DNA from: Mesobacillus boroniphilus
Lineage (GTDB): Bacteria; Bacillota; Bacilli; Bacillales; Cytobacillaceae
Direction of reading: 5' to 3'
DNA: 64,000 nucleotides
Assembly (NCBI RefSeq): GCF_018424685.1
Contig: NZ_QTKX01000001.1
Coordinates: forward strand, 1,798,001-1,862,000
Position 1 is the stretch's first letter, and each line of letters begins with the position of its first letter. This document shows positions 10,316-17,574 of this stretch, one piece after another. The position numbers were made by a program, and so were the translations under genes. The notes beneath the pieces are model-generated. The model saw only the letters and a program-made list of their open reading frames with translations. It was not told the DNA's origin and did not search any database.

Positions 10316-10666
10316 TAGTACCCTCCTCTGAGCTTTTAAACTTATAGAATAATGACTTTTTCCTCTCTGTTTATATTTAAAACAAATGTAAACAGAGTTT
10401 TATTAAGAAAATAATAACAAATTTTACCGAAAATAGGAACTAACACGGGGTGAATTTCAATATATTTTAAATTAACAAAATTTTACGATTATTCAATTTG
10501 TAATACGCTTACATTCTTGACTGAATCAATCCCAATATTGTATATTTAAGACATCATTTAATAGAATATATTTGCCATGTCAAAACTGCAGGTGTATCCA
10601 TTAGATGATAATATTCAACTTTGGCACATATTTTGTGCTGCGAAAGACATGGGAGGATAGTTTAAC
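10316..10666 (+). promoter_or_regulatory. cspD upstream region and long 5' leader
   Basis: This 350-bp AT-rich gap has no gene. A predicted promoter TTGACT (10517-10522), 18 bp, TATATT (10541-10546) would give a 5' untranslated leader of about 115 nt before cspD. The leader contains a small hairpin GCACA/TGTGC near 10624-10637. Long structured leaders are typical of cold-shock genes. Confidence 0.5.
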
Positions 10667-10867
10667 ATGCAAAACGGTAAAGTAAAATGGTTCAACAATG
10701 AAAAAGGTTTCGGTTTCATCGAAGTAGAAGGCGGAGACGATGTATTCGTTCACTTCTCAGCAATTCAAGGCGAAGGCTATAAGTCACTAGAAGAAGGTCA
10801 GGATGTTTCTTTTGAAATCGTTGAAGGAAACCGTGGACCACAAGCTGCTAACGTAGTAAAACTATAA
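10667..10867 (+). CDS. cspD: Cold-shock protein CspD
   Basis: A 66-aa single cold-shock domain that binds single-stranded nucleic acid and acts as an RNA chaperone. RNP1 (KGFGFIEV) and RNP2 (VFVHF) are intact. The sequence is nearly what I recall for B. subtilis CspD, and the position beside ypeQ/ypeP and near metA fits. GGAGGA site, long leader, strong terminator. Confidence 0.95.
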   Translation: MQNGKVKWFNNEKGFGFIEVEGGDDVFVHFSAIQGEGYKSLEEGQDVSFEIVEGNRGPQAANVVKL

Positions 10868-10880
10868 TTTAAAATGTTGA

Positions 10881-10908
10881 AGGCTGGCGCCCGACGCCAG
10901 CCTTTTTT
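10881..10908 (+). terminator. cspD terminator
   Basis: Stem GGCTGGCG (10882-10889) / CGCCAGCC (10895-10902) followed by six T. Confidence 0.9.
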
Positions 10909-10957
10909 GATTTATTTGAGTGCCTCGTGAATACCATCCAATTGGAATCTGTTTATG

Positions 10958-11198
10958 GACATTTTGACTTCGGACTCATACTGAAATGTCTATTAAATGG
11001 ACTTTCTTAGACATTTTGACTTCGAACTCATACTGAAATGTCTATTAAGTGGACTTTCTTGGACATTTTGACTTCGAACTCATACTGAAATGTCTATTAA
11101 GTGGACTTTCTTGGGCATTTCAGTTTCACTCATCCTCTAAAATGTCCATTAACTGCTCGATCTGGGACATTTCTGCTTCGCTTATTACAAAAAATCCG
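10958..11198. repeat. 52-bp tandem repeat array A (about 4.6 units)
   Basis: Units begin at 10958, 11010, 11062, 11114 and 11166 (partial). The first three are nearly identical, the fourth diverged, the fifth decayed. Each unit carries the dyad GACATTT - 19 nt - AAATGTC (33 bp overall) followed by a 19-bp spacer. The period is not a multiple of three, so it is not coding. It lies between the cspD terminator and the 3' end of ypeQ. The geometry matches array B at 24.9-25.4 kb. Confidence 0.9.
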
Positions 11199-11216
11199 TT
11201 CAACATGACAGATTCA

Positions 11217-11390
11217 CTAAAGTTTCTGTCCGCACTTTTTTATTTTTTCCCCAACGGTGCATTCATTGATGCAGAATCGATGGGCATATCTTTTTCCGTT
11301 TTCTTGCCGATGATGCTTTTTCAGAAAGCACCCATTGCAGTAAGTATTGAGCAATGTTTCTACCTCGGCAAGGATTTCATTACGAGTCAA
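11217..11390 (-). CDS. ypeQ: YpeQ-like small zinc-finger protein
   Basis: A 57-aa protein read directly from the sequence. It starts at TTG with a GGCGGG site 6 nt upstream and contains YCNGCF, then RFAHRFC-like HRFCINEC, then KKCGQKL. Two C-x2/3-C pairs suggest a zinc site. It resembles B. subtilis YpeQ (DUF2602-type) and sits in the matching place, next to the RNase H-like gene and cspD. Its stop lies only about 20 bp from repeat array A. Confidence 0.8.
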   Translation of the reverse strand: MTRNEILAEVETLLNTYCNGCFLKKHHRQENGKRYAHRFCINECTVGEKIKKCGQKL

Positions 11391-11414
11391 TCTATTCCCG
11401 CCTTTCCTTCCTGG

Positions 11415-12071
11415 TTATAATATTTGCATTTTACTGTTTATCATTTTACCCTGCAATGCCTGTGTCGCCAGTTTGTCTGCCTCTTTATTTTCTTTTCTGC
11501 CTATAGGATTGTATTTAGGATACAATCTAAGCTCCTTGATCTTATTCTCGATTCTGTCGAGCCAGCGATTGAGTGTTTCTTCATAGCAAGGCCACTCCCC
11601 TTCAAGCTGCTTTAGAACAACCTGGGAATCTCCTTTGATGTCACAGGTCATGTTCTGGACACCCATTTCCTCAAGGATGGTGAGGGCAAAATATAGAGCA
11701 GCATATTCTGCTTCATTATTCGTTTCAAGCTCATCGAAAACTTCATTGGCACGCAGTCTATACTTCTTCTTTCCTTGCTTGAAGTAGATTATGGTCCCGA
11801 GTCCTGCTTTATGACTATAATTATCAAAACCACCGTCAAAATAAACGGTAAGATCATGAGGTTCTTCTTCTACTTCTTCAAGAAGCTTGCGCATTTCCTT
11901 TAATGTCCACGAAGTACCGATTTCATCTATAAAAGAAATATCTCCAGCTTTACCTGATTTCTCCAACTCTTCACCGGCCTGCAGTGCATGCTCACCATCA
12001 AGAAAATCAGAGTTGAAAAGGATGGGCTCTATACCTTTTGCTTTATATTCCCACTCCAATTTATATTTCAT
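11415..12071 (-). CDS. ypeP: RNase H-like protein (YpeP-type)
   Basis: A 218-aa protein. An N-terminal domain of about 70 residues precedes a C-terminal RNase HI fold whose acidic tetrad is complete: D79 (VYFDGG), E122 (NNEAEY), D148 (KGDSQ) and D199 (NKEADKLA). Cleavage of RNA in RNA/DNA hybrids is therefore possible, though activity in this subfamily is not assured. It has a GGGGGAGAA ribosome site and ypeQ follows about 25 nt downstream, so the two are probably co-transcribed. Confidence 0.85.
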   Translation of the reverse strand: MKYKLEWEYKAKGIEPILFNSDFLDGEHALQAGEELEKSGKAGDISFIDEIGTSWTLKEMRKLLEEVEEEPHDLTVYFDGGFDNYSHKAGLGTIIYFKQGKKKYRLRANEVFDELETNNEAEYAALYFALTILEEMGVQNMTCDIKGDSQVVLKQLEGEWPCYEETLNRWLDRIENKIKELRLYPKYNPIGRKENKEADKLATQALQGKMINSKMQIL

Positions 12072-12269
12072 GACTTCTCCCCCGCTTTCTGATCTGTTTT
12101 TTTACTCCGTCAAATGGGTTATTTTTAGTTATCTTACCCATTTTTTGAACACGTTACAATGAAAAAGGGACGATGGGATTGAATTGGTGACAGCAATTTT
12201 TTATAAATTATCGATGCTATTATGATACACTATCTATTATCTGTAAAAACCAACCGGGAGTGATCTTAG

Positions 12270-12677
12270 TTGTTCGAAGTGTATATTGATGGTGCTAGTG
12301 CTGGCAACCCTGGTCCAAGCGGTGCTGGCATTTTTATTAAAGGAGAAGGGGAAGTTTATAGATACTCTATTCCTCTTGGTGTCATGTCAAACCATGAAGC
12401 TGAATATCATGCATTTATAAAAGCATTGGAAATCTGCCTTGATAAAGGTTTTAATGTTGTATCCTTCAGGACTGATTCACAGCTTGTAAATGCAGCAGTT
12501 GAAAAAGAGTTCGTCAAAAATAAACTTTATGCCCCCCTTTTGGAAAAAGCATTGATGCTTTCTAGTCAACTCGATCTCTTCTTCATGAAATGGATTCCAT
12601 CCAGTGAAAATAAGACAGCTGACGATTTGGCAAGAAAAGCGGTAAGGGAAAACAACATGAAAGGAACCGAAAAATAA
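12270..12677 (+). CDS. ypdQ: RNase HI family protein (YpdQ-type)
   Basis: A 135-aa compact RNase H fold with D7 (YIDGAS), E45 (NHEAEY), D69 (RTDSQ) and D118 (NKTADDLA) all present. It lacks the basic protrusion of classical E. coli RnhA. The start is TTG with a GGGAGTG site 7 nt away. It is divergent from ypeP, so two RNase H-like genes sit back to back. The EamA transporter starts 1 nt after its stop. Confidence 0.85.
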   Translation: MFEVYIDGASAGNPGPSGAGIFIKGEGEVYRYSIPLGVMSNHEAEYHAFIKALEICLDKGFNVVSFRTDSQLVNAAVEKEFVKNKLYAPLLEKALMLSSQLDLFFMKWIPSSENKTADDLARKAVRENNMKGTEK

Positions 12678-12678
12678 G

Positions 12679-13617
12679 ATGAAAGCATCAACCTTCGCGG
12701 ACTTAAGCTTACTATTCGTAGCCCTCATCTGGGGCGCAACATTTGTTCTTGTGCAAAATGCAATTTCTTTCCTTGAACCACAATCCTTCAATGCCGTCCG
12801 CTTTGGCCTGGCAGCAATTCTATTAGGACTTTGGCTTATGGTTTTTGAAAAAGATCAGCTAAATAAACTGGATAGAAAATTAATTTTATCAGGGATCATG
12901 CTGGGATTTTGGCTGTTCATCGGCTATGCATTCCAAACATTGGGCCTGTTGTATACCACCTCATCCAAGGCTGGCTTTATAACTGGATTAAGTGTCGTCC
13001 TGGTACCATTGCTAATGATCGGGATCTTAAAGCAGCGGCCAAGCTTGAACTCTATTGCAGGGGTCACAGCAGCAACTGCTGGACTTTATCTTTTAACAAT
13101 GTCAGATGTGTCTAGCCTTAATATTGGTGATGCCTTTGTCCTTATTTGTGCAGCAGGTTTTGCTTTGCATATCGTATTTACAGGAAAATTCAGCAGCAGT
13201 TATCCAACACTCCTTTTGACGACGGTCCAAATCTCAACTGTGTCGGTTCTATCTGCAGTAGCTTCTGTCCTATTTGAGGATTGGAAAAGGGCATTCAACC
13301 CTGAGGTCATTTTTTCAGCGAATGTCATGATCGCCCTGCTCGTTACATCTATATTAGCGACTGCACTTGCGTTTTTTATCCAGACAAATTTCCAGAAGCA
13401 TACGACGGCTACTCGAGTTGCCTTGATTTTTGCAATGGAACCAGTTTTTGCGGCTATTACGGCTTACTTCTGGGCCGATGAGCGTCTAACATATAGCGCA
13501 CTTGCCGGTTGTGCGTTAATTTTTGCCGGTATGGTTTTCGCGGAATTGCCATCTGGCAAATTCGAAAGCATTTTTCGTAAGGTATTTCCAAAAAAAGAGG
13601 CTGATTTCAAAGCATAA
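12679..13617 (+). CDS. EamA/DMT family transporter
   Basis: A 312-aa inner-membrane protein with about ten hydrophobic segments in two EamA repeats (from about 6 and about 150), typical of the drug/metabolite transporter superfamily. Diagnostic pieces are LIWGATFV at the N-terminus, SSKAGFITGLSVVLVPL in the middle, and MEPVFAAITAYFWADERL in the second half. The substrate is unknown. It is co-transcribed with ypdQ and ends in a hairpin that overlaps its stop. Confidence 0.9.
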   Translation: MKASTFADLSLLFVALIWGATFVLVQNAISFLEPQSFNAVRFGLAAILLGLWLMVFEKDQLNKLDRKLILSGIMLGFWLFIGYAFQTLGLLYTTSSKAGFITGLSVVLVPLLMIGILKQRPSLNSIAGVTAATAGLYLLTMSDVSSLNIGDAFVLICAAGFALHIVFTGKFSSSYPTLLLTTVQISTVSVLSAVASVLFEDWKRAFNPEVIFSANVMIALLVTSILATALAFFIQTNFQKHTTATRVALIFAMEPVFAAITAYFWADERLTYSALAGCALIFAGMVFAELPSGKFESIFRKVFPKKEADFKA

Positions 13618-13640
13618 CGCTTTGGAACCAGCCTCTTCTT
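13597..13640 (+). terminator. Terminator overlapping the EamA stop
   Basis: AGAGGCTG ... CAGCCTCT forms the outer stem and AAAGC/GCTTT the inner stem, followed by TCTT. The left arm lies inside the last codons. Confidence 0.6.
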
Positions 13641-13673
13641 ATAATTTAGTTTCTAAAATTTCTGCTTCGAGAA

Positions 13674-14031
13674 TTGTCCAGCTCCAGCGCCTAGCCAGTT
13701 TTCATCCCAGAGAGGGCTTCCTCGAGTATCTTGCGGAAAGCGTCAGCTTTGAGCAGCTCGAGTCGCTTGTCTACTTTCGCCTCCTAGAAACTCCTAAGCT
13801 TCATCTCCTCCGGCAGAAGCAAAAAGCGCTTATTTGTCGGAGTCTCCAGTTTCTGCGTTTCTGGACAGTCGGCTATACTTTTCGGTTTCAGTCCACCAAA
13901 TGAAATCAAAGAACGACTTCACCGGTCGGCCCTCCGTGGCACACGATGTGCTAGACCCGCCAGCCACAGGAAGTGGCGTTTTTAGGCGGGCAGCGCTTGT
14001 CGGGGCCGATCAAATGCGCCTTCGCTTTTCG
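13674..14031 (+). repeat. Dispersed Bacillus intergenic repeat, long composite copy
   Basis: It begins TTGTCCAGCTCCAGCGCCTA and ends with TGCGCCTTCGCTTTTC, the borders of a repeat seen between genes in many Bacillaceae. The interior holds GACTTCACCGGTCGGCCCTCC (13918-13938), shared in inverted orientation with the copy at 15122-15208, plus extra segments. It contains no credible gene. Confidence 0.75.
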
Positions 14032-14325
14032 TTATACGGCCAAAAGCTCGATTTTTTTTACGTAGTGTAACGCTGCTTTGCGGGAATGGATATTATTTGA
14101 AGCGAATGTTTCAAGCAATGAAACATAAAAGCTTCCATCAAAACCTTTTTGAGCTTTTAATGTAATTTCAATTGCGGCATTGGTGATTTCATCGGTTGAA
14201 TTCGTATATTGCTGACCGAAATAAATAAATCCAATGGCATCCTCACCAAACTGGAACCCTTTGCTCTTCAAATGAAGCAAGTAATCTTCAACTGTCCGCA
14301 CTGACTGAATCAATCCTCTCTTCAA
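14032..14325 (-). CDS. DUF6123-like small protein
   Basis: A 97-aa protein with a helical N-terminus, then FGEDAIGFIYFGQQYTNS and KAQKGFDGSFYVSLLET. It resembles small Bacillus proteins of the DUF6123 type, which are of unknown function. The start is TTG with a weak AGAAG site, so the exact start is uncertain. Its stop abuts the end of the dispersed repeat. Confidence 0.65.
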   Translation of the reverse strand: MKRGLIQSVRTVEDYLLHLKSKGFQFGEDAIGFIYFGQQYTNSTDEITNAAIEITLKAQKGFDGSFYVSLLETFASNNIHSRKAALHYVKKIELLAV

Positions 14326-14367
14326 GCCGACTTCTAGTAAAATTTTACCGCATAATTCGAGCTTTTT

Positions 14368-14832
14368 CTACCGTTTTTTCGTTAAAAGATATCCAGCAAA
14401 TCCCATAGCCATACCAAGGAGGGCTCCACCAAGTACTTCTTTCGGCTGATGGCCAAGCATTTCCTTCAAGGGATCGGGAGACTTTTCTTCGAACTCTACA
14501 GGGTCATCTTCATGGATTTTGTCCATCAATTCATCAAGGTCATTGACTTTTAAAGTGAGTTCACCCGTTTGTCTTCTAATTCCCTGAGCATCATACATAA
14601 CGATCATTCCGTAAACCAGTGACAGTGCGAAATCAATCGATCGTACCCCTTTTGTAAGGGCTACATATGTTGTTAAAGAAGACACACCGGCTGAATGGGA
14701 ACTTGGCATTCCACCTGTAGCCAAAAATATGTCAGGCTTCCATTCCTTTGTCTTTGCATAATGAATCGGTATTTTTAAAGCCTGAGCCAGGCCTATACTT
14801 GATATAGCAATAACTGCGCCTTTATTCATCAT
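14368..14832 (-). CDS. Divergent PAP2 family membrane protein (YuiD-type)
   Basis: A 154-aa membrane protein of the DUF212/divergent acid-phosphatase (PAP2) family. It has three or four hydrophobic segments and the GGMPSSHSAG motif near residue 40. TLKVNDLDELMDK is a family insertion and GHQPKEVLGGALLG lies near the C-terminus. Biochemical role unknown. The start has a GGAGGTGA site; two adjacent ATG codons are possible (14832 or 14829). Confidence 0.88.
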   Translation of the reverse strand: MMNKGAVIAISSIGLAQALKIPIHYAKTKEWKPDIFLATGGMPSSHSAGVSSLTTYVALTKGVRSIDFALSLVYGMIVMYDAQGIRRQTGELTLKVNDLDELMDKIHEDDPVEFEEKSPDPLKEMLGHQPKEVLGGALLGMAMGFAGYLLTKKR

Positions 14833-14985
14833 CAGTCACCTCCATGTTATTTTGAAGAAAAATGATTGCTTTTATTCTTGCCCGTTCATAATAAGGATTA
14901 AGCTGTAATAAGCGGACAACCTATAAAGGTTATTTCACTTTTATGATCATTTTTAAACAAAATTTATATGGAGGGATATCTGACT

Positions 14986-15117
14986 ATGAGCAAAAAGGGA
15001 AACAGAGGAACAAAGGCACCTGGGGTCAATCCACAAGGTTATGGACAGGATGCTGAATTTGCTGAAGAGCCAAAGTCAAAGCTAGAAAATGCCGCTAAGA
15101 AGAAGAATACAAAATAA
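14986..15117 (+). CDS. sspL: Small acid-soluble spore protein L
   Basis: A 43-aa spore protein made in the forespore. The start Met is followed by SKKGNRG and the conserved APGVNPQGYG, then an acidic middle and a Lys-rich tail, matching the pattern I recall for B. subtilis SspL. GGAGGG lies about 10 nt before the ATG. Position between ypdQ/DUF6123-like genes and ypcP agrees with the B. subtilis order. Confidence 0.85.
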   Translation: MSKKGNRGTKAPGVNPQGYGQDAEFAEEPKSKLENAAKKKNTK

Positions 15118-15121
15118 TAAG

Positions 15122-15208
15122 AAAAGTGCTGGAGGGCCGACCAGTGAAGTCGCCCTTTGCTTCATTGGGCGGACCGAAGCGAGGGGTAGGCGCTGGAGCT
15201 AGAAATCT
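15122..15208 (-). repeat. Dispersed Bacillus intergenic repeat, short inverted copy
   Basis: On the minus strand it begins TCTAGCTCCAGCGCCTA and runs to GTCGGCCCTCCAGCACTTTTC. It shares its border and an internal block with the 358-bp copy at 13674-14031, in opposite orientation. Together they flank the DUF6123-like, PAP2 and sspL genes. Confidence 0.75.
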
Positions 15209-15216
15209 TTATAAAA

Positions 15217-15400
15217 GGCTGTTTTCGTAAAGATTGTTGTTAAAATCCTAAAGCCGATTTTAACGTAATAGAACGCCATTTTGTAGTTCGGTATTAAGTT
15301 TGCTTGCTCTTTTCTCATACTAAGAGGTTACTTTGGGAAGAAGAAAAGTTCATTCACTCCTTTTTTGTAATCCATAGCAACAAAGTTTGAGAAAAGAGCC
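15217..15400. repeat. MITE-like element, 184 bp
   Basis: The ends are imperfect inverted repeats: GGCTGTTTTCGTAAAG at the left, and a right end that reads GGCTCTTTTCTCAAAC on the opposite strand (18 of about 23 positions agree over the longer match). It holds an internal hairpin TTAAAATC/GATTTTAA and a 12-bp perfect inverted pair (15306-15317 with 15388-15399). No coding capacity. Confidence 0.5.
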
Positions 15401-15413
15401 TTATAAAATAAAC

Positions 15414-15442
15414 AAAACGGCTGGTATAAAACCAGCCGTTTC
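15414..15442 (-). terminator. ypcP terminator
   Basis: Stem AACGGCTGGT (15416-15425) / ACCAGCCGTT (15431-15440), read leftward into a TTTTG run. Confidence 0.8.
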
Positions 15443-15444
15443 CT

Positions 15445-16335
15445 TTAAGCGTGCATTGTTTCGTGTTCGAACAGTCGGTGCAGTCCTCTAAGTTCTACTT
15501 CATTGAACTTGGCAAGAAGCTTTTCCGTGTCAATTTTATATCTAGCGTCGTCCATCTTGCATTCAACAGGGACATCACATTTGATTTCAGCGAGCTGCCT
15601 GCTTAAATGAAGCATTTCAAGGTCAGCCTCGATTTTAGCTCGCTGTGATTTTGTCAATTGATGCAGATTCGCGATGACACCTTCTACATCCCCATGTTCC
15701 TGAAGCAACTTAATGGCGGTCTTTTCACCGATACCACGGACTCCAGGATAGTTATCACTAGGGTCTCCCATGAATGCCTTCAAATCAATCATCTGTTCAG
15801 GCCATATTCCCTTTTCAGCAAACAGGCTTTCACGATTATGAACCAGGTAATTGCCATACCCTTTTTGAAGAAGAATAACAGATACACGATCATCAATCAG
15901 CTGGAGGATATCCTTATCCCCTGTCAGGATTGTAACGGCATCCACGTCCTTAACCGTCCTGGCAATCGTCCCGATACAGTCATCCGCTTCATAGCCGACC
16001 AGACCAATATTTGGTACATCCAAAGCTTCCACTACCTCTTTAACAAGGTCGAACTGTGGCAGCAGCTCGACAGGCGCATCAGGTCTATTTGCTTTATAAT
16101 TATCGAACATTTCCGTACGGAAGGTTTTACTGCCCATATCCCAGCAGACAACTGTATGGGTAGGCTTGAAATTTGCAACTGCAGTCGCAAAGTGTTTGAT
16201 GAAACCGTGGATCGCATTTGTAGGGACCCCTTTGGAATTTATCATGAACTGTCCAGAAACAGCTGTTGCGTAGAATGCTCTGAACAACAAAGCCATCCCG
16301 TCAACTAGCATTAGAGAAGTTTTATTATTTTCCAA
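15445..16335 (-). CDS. ypcP: 5'-3' exonuclease (YpcP)
   Basis: A 296-aa stand-alone FEN/Pol I-type 5' nuclease, implicated in RNA primer removal and overlapping with the Pol I nuclease. Metal-binding acidic residues are visible in LMLVDGMALLFRAFYA, VCWDMGSKTFR, YEADDCIGT and TGDKDILQL. The helix-hairpin-helix is GDPSDNYPGVRGIGEKTAIKLL. The start is TTG with GGAGG 7 nt upstream. It follows the rhodanese gene in the same direction. Confidence 0.95.
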   Translation of the reverse strand: MENNKTSLMLVDGMALLFRAFYATAVSGQFMINSKGVPTNAIHGFIKHFATAVANFKPTHTVVCWDMGSKTFRTEMFDNYKANRPDAPVELLPQFDLVKEVVEALDVPNIGLVGYEADDCIGTIARTVKDVDAVTILTGDKDILQLIDDRVSVILLQKGYGNYLVHNRESLFAEKGIWPEQMIDLKAFMGDPSDNYPGVRGIGEKTAIKLLQEHGDVEGVIANLHQLTKSQRAKIEADLEMLHLSRQLAEIKCDVPVECKMDDARYKIDTEKLLAKFNEVELRGLHRLFEHETMHA

Positions 16336-16524
16336 GTTGGTACCTCCATTAGGAAATTTTGAGACATGGCTCTATTTTAAAAGCTTGAAGCCTTAATTAA
16401 AAGTGAACTTTGATATTATAACATAACTCTCGGAGTTCTCTTGTATATTCCGAAAATAACCATTCTTCAATTATTGATCTAACACTGTGTAGTTGAATCT
16501 AAAAAGCAGCCTTTGCCCCCAACA

Positions 16525-17364
16525 TCATTCACTCTTGAAGGAGACTGGATTTTCTTTGTAAGAAACCCAATCGCTGTAACTTCCAGCATAAAGCCTGACA
16601 TTTTTGAATCCAGCTTCTTTTAAAGCGATATAATTCGGCGTTGCTGTCACACCAGATCCGCAATAAACTATGATTGGCTGATTATGATCCAGATCTGTAA
16701 ATCTCTTTTCCTGATCGGCACGAGACTTAAAATATCCATTTTCAAAGCCTTCCATCCACGGTTTATTGACTGCTGTTGGAATGTGGCCAGGAATCCTGTC
16801 GATTGGCTCCTCGATTCCAAGGTAGCGTTTGCTTTCCCGTGAATCTATAAGGATGGCACTCCCTGTCCCTTTGAGTGCGATATCTTTTACCTCTTCATAA
16901 GAAGCCAGCATATCCCTGTTTTTCTTAATTGTGTAATTTGTTTTTGGATAATGCGGTACGGAATCCTCAGTTGGATAACCAGACTTCTCCCATGCATCGA
17001 AGCCTCCGTTAAGAATATAGACTTTTTCATGGCCAACATATTTAAGAAGCCACCATAACCTCGAAGCGAATGCTCCTTCCTTGCCGTCATAAACAATCAC
17101 CGTTGTTTCATTATCAATCCCGGCATCCTGCAGCCGTTCGTTAAACTGAATTGTTTCCGGGAGCGGATGTCTGCCGCCATGCTCTCCGACTGAACCAGAC
17201 AGGTCTTTTTCAAGATCAAAATAAATCGCACCGGGAATATGACTTCGATCAAATAAAAGCCTGCCCTCATCAGGACTCCCCAGCTTGAAGCGACAATCGA
17301 TTACCCTTGTGTTCTCGTCTCCAAGATGCTCACTAAGCCATTCAGCATCAACATGATTTTGCAA
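16525..17364 (-). CDS. Sulfurtransferase (tandem rhodanese)
   Basis: About 279 aa with two rhodanese domains, as in thiosulfate or 3-mercaptopyruvate sulfurtransferases. The inactive N-terminal domain includes VIDCRFKLGSPDEGR and HIPGAIYFDLE. The C-terminal domain carries the active-site loop YCGSGVTA with the persulfide Cys; CGSGVTA is the mercaptopyruvate-type loop. The frame opens at GTG 17373, but TTG 17364 has AAGGAG at 8 nt and is the better start. Confidence 0.92.
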   Translation of the reverse strand: MQNHVDAEWLSEHLGDENTRVIDCRFKLGSPDEGRLLFDRSHIPGAIYFDLEKDLSGSVGEHGGRHPLPETIQFNERLQDAGIDNETTVIVYDGKEGAFASRLWWLLKYVGHEKVYILNGGFDAWEKSGYPTEDSVPHYPKTNYTIKKNRDMLASYEEVKDIALKGTGSAILIDSRESKRYLGIEEPIDRIPGHIPTAVNKPWMEGFENGYFKSRADQEKRFTDLDHNQPIIVYCGSGVTATPNYIALKEAGFKNVRLYAGSYSDWVSYKENPVSFKSE

Positions 17365-17376
17365 GGAAACCACTCC

Positions 17377-17556
17377 TTATGTTGTTTTTTTTGCCATCAA
17401 TTTCTTCACGTGTTCTTTCGGATCCCAGCAGGCAAATTGATAATGGCTCTTCGTTTCGTAGCCAAGCCTGCGGCAATGGTATTTCATTTTCCCACCCAGT
17501 TTTTCAGCCTGAAAATTAACACAAGTAGCACATGCATGAAATCGGTTTCTGGTCAT
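17377..17556 (-). CDS. Small Cys-rich protein (YpbS position)
   Basis: A 59-aa protein with HACATCVNF (C-x2-C), then YHCRRL and FACWDP, suggesting a four-Cys zinc site. Function unknown. It lies 18 nt after the dynA stop and just before the rhodanese gene, where B. subtilis has ypbS, but I am not sure of the homology. ATG 17556 has AAAGGTTGAG 7 nt upstream; an in-frame TTG at 17568 is the alternative. Confidence 0.7.
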   Translation of the reverse strand: MTRNRFHACATCVNFQAEKLGGKMKYHCRRLGYETKSHYQFACWDPKEHVKKLMAKKTT

Positions 17557-17574
17557 CCTTGTACTCAACCTTTA

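Noticed and set aside
10958..11198. Array A considered as a CRISPR array.
   Set aside because: The whole 52-bp unit is repeated, including the part that would be a spacer.
13523..13903. A 126-codon rightward open frame over the EamA 3' end and the dispersed repeat.
   Set aside because: It overlaps a real gene in another frame and runs through repeat sequence without a ribosome site.
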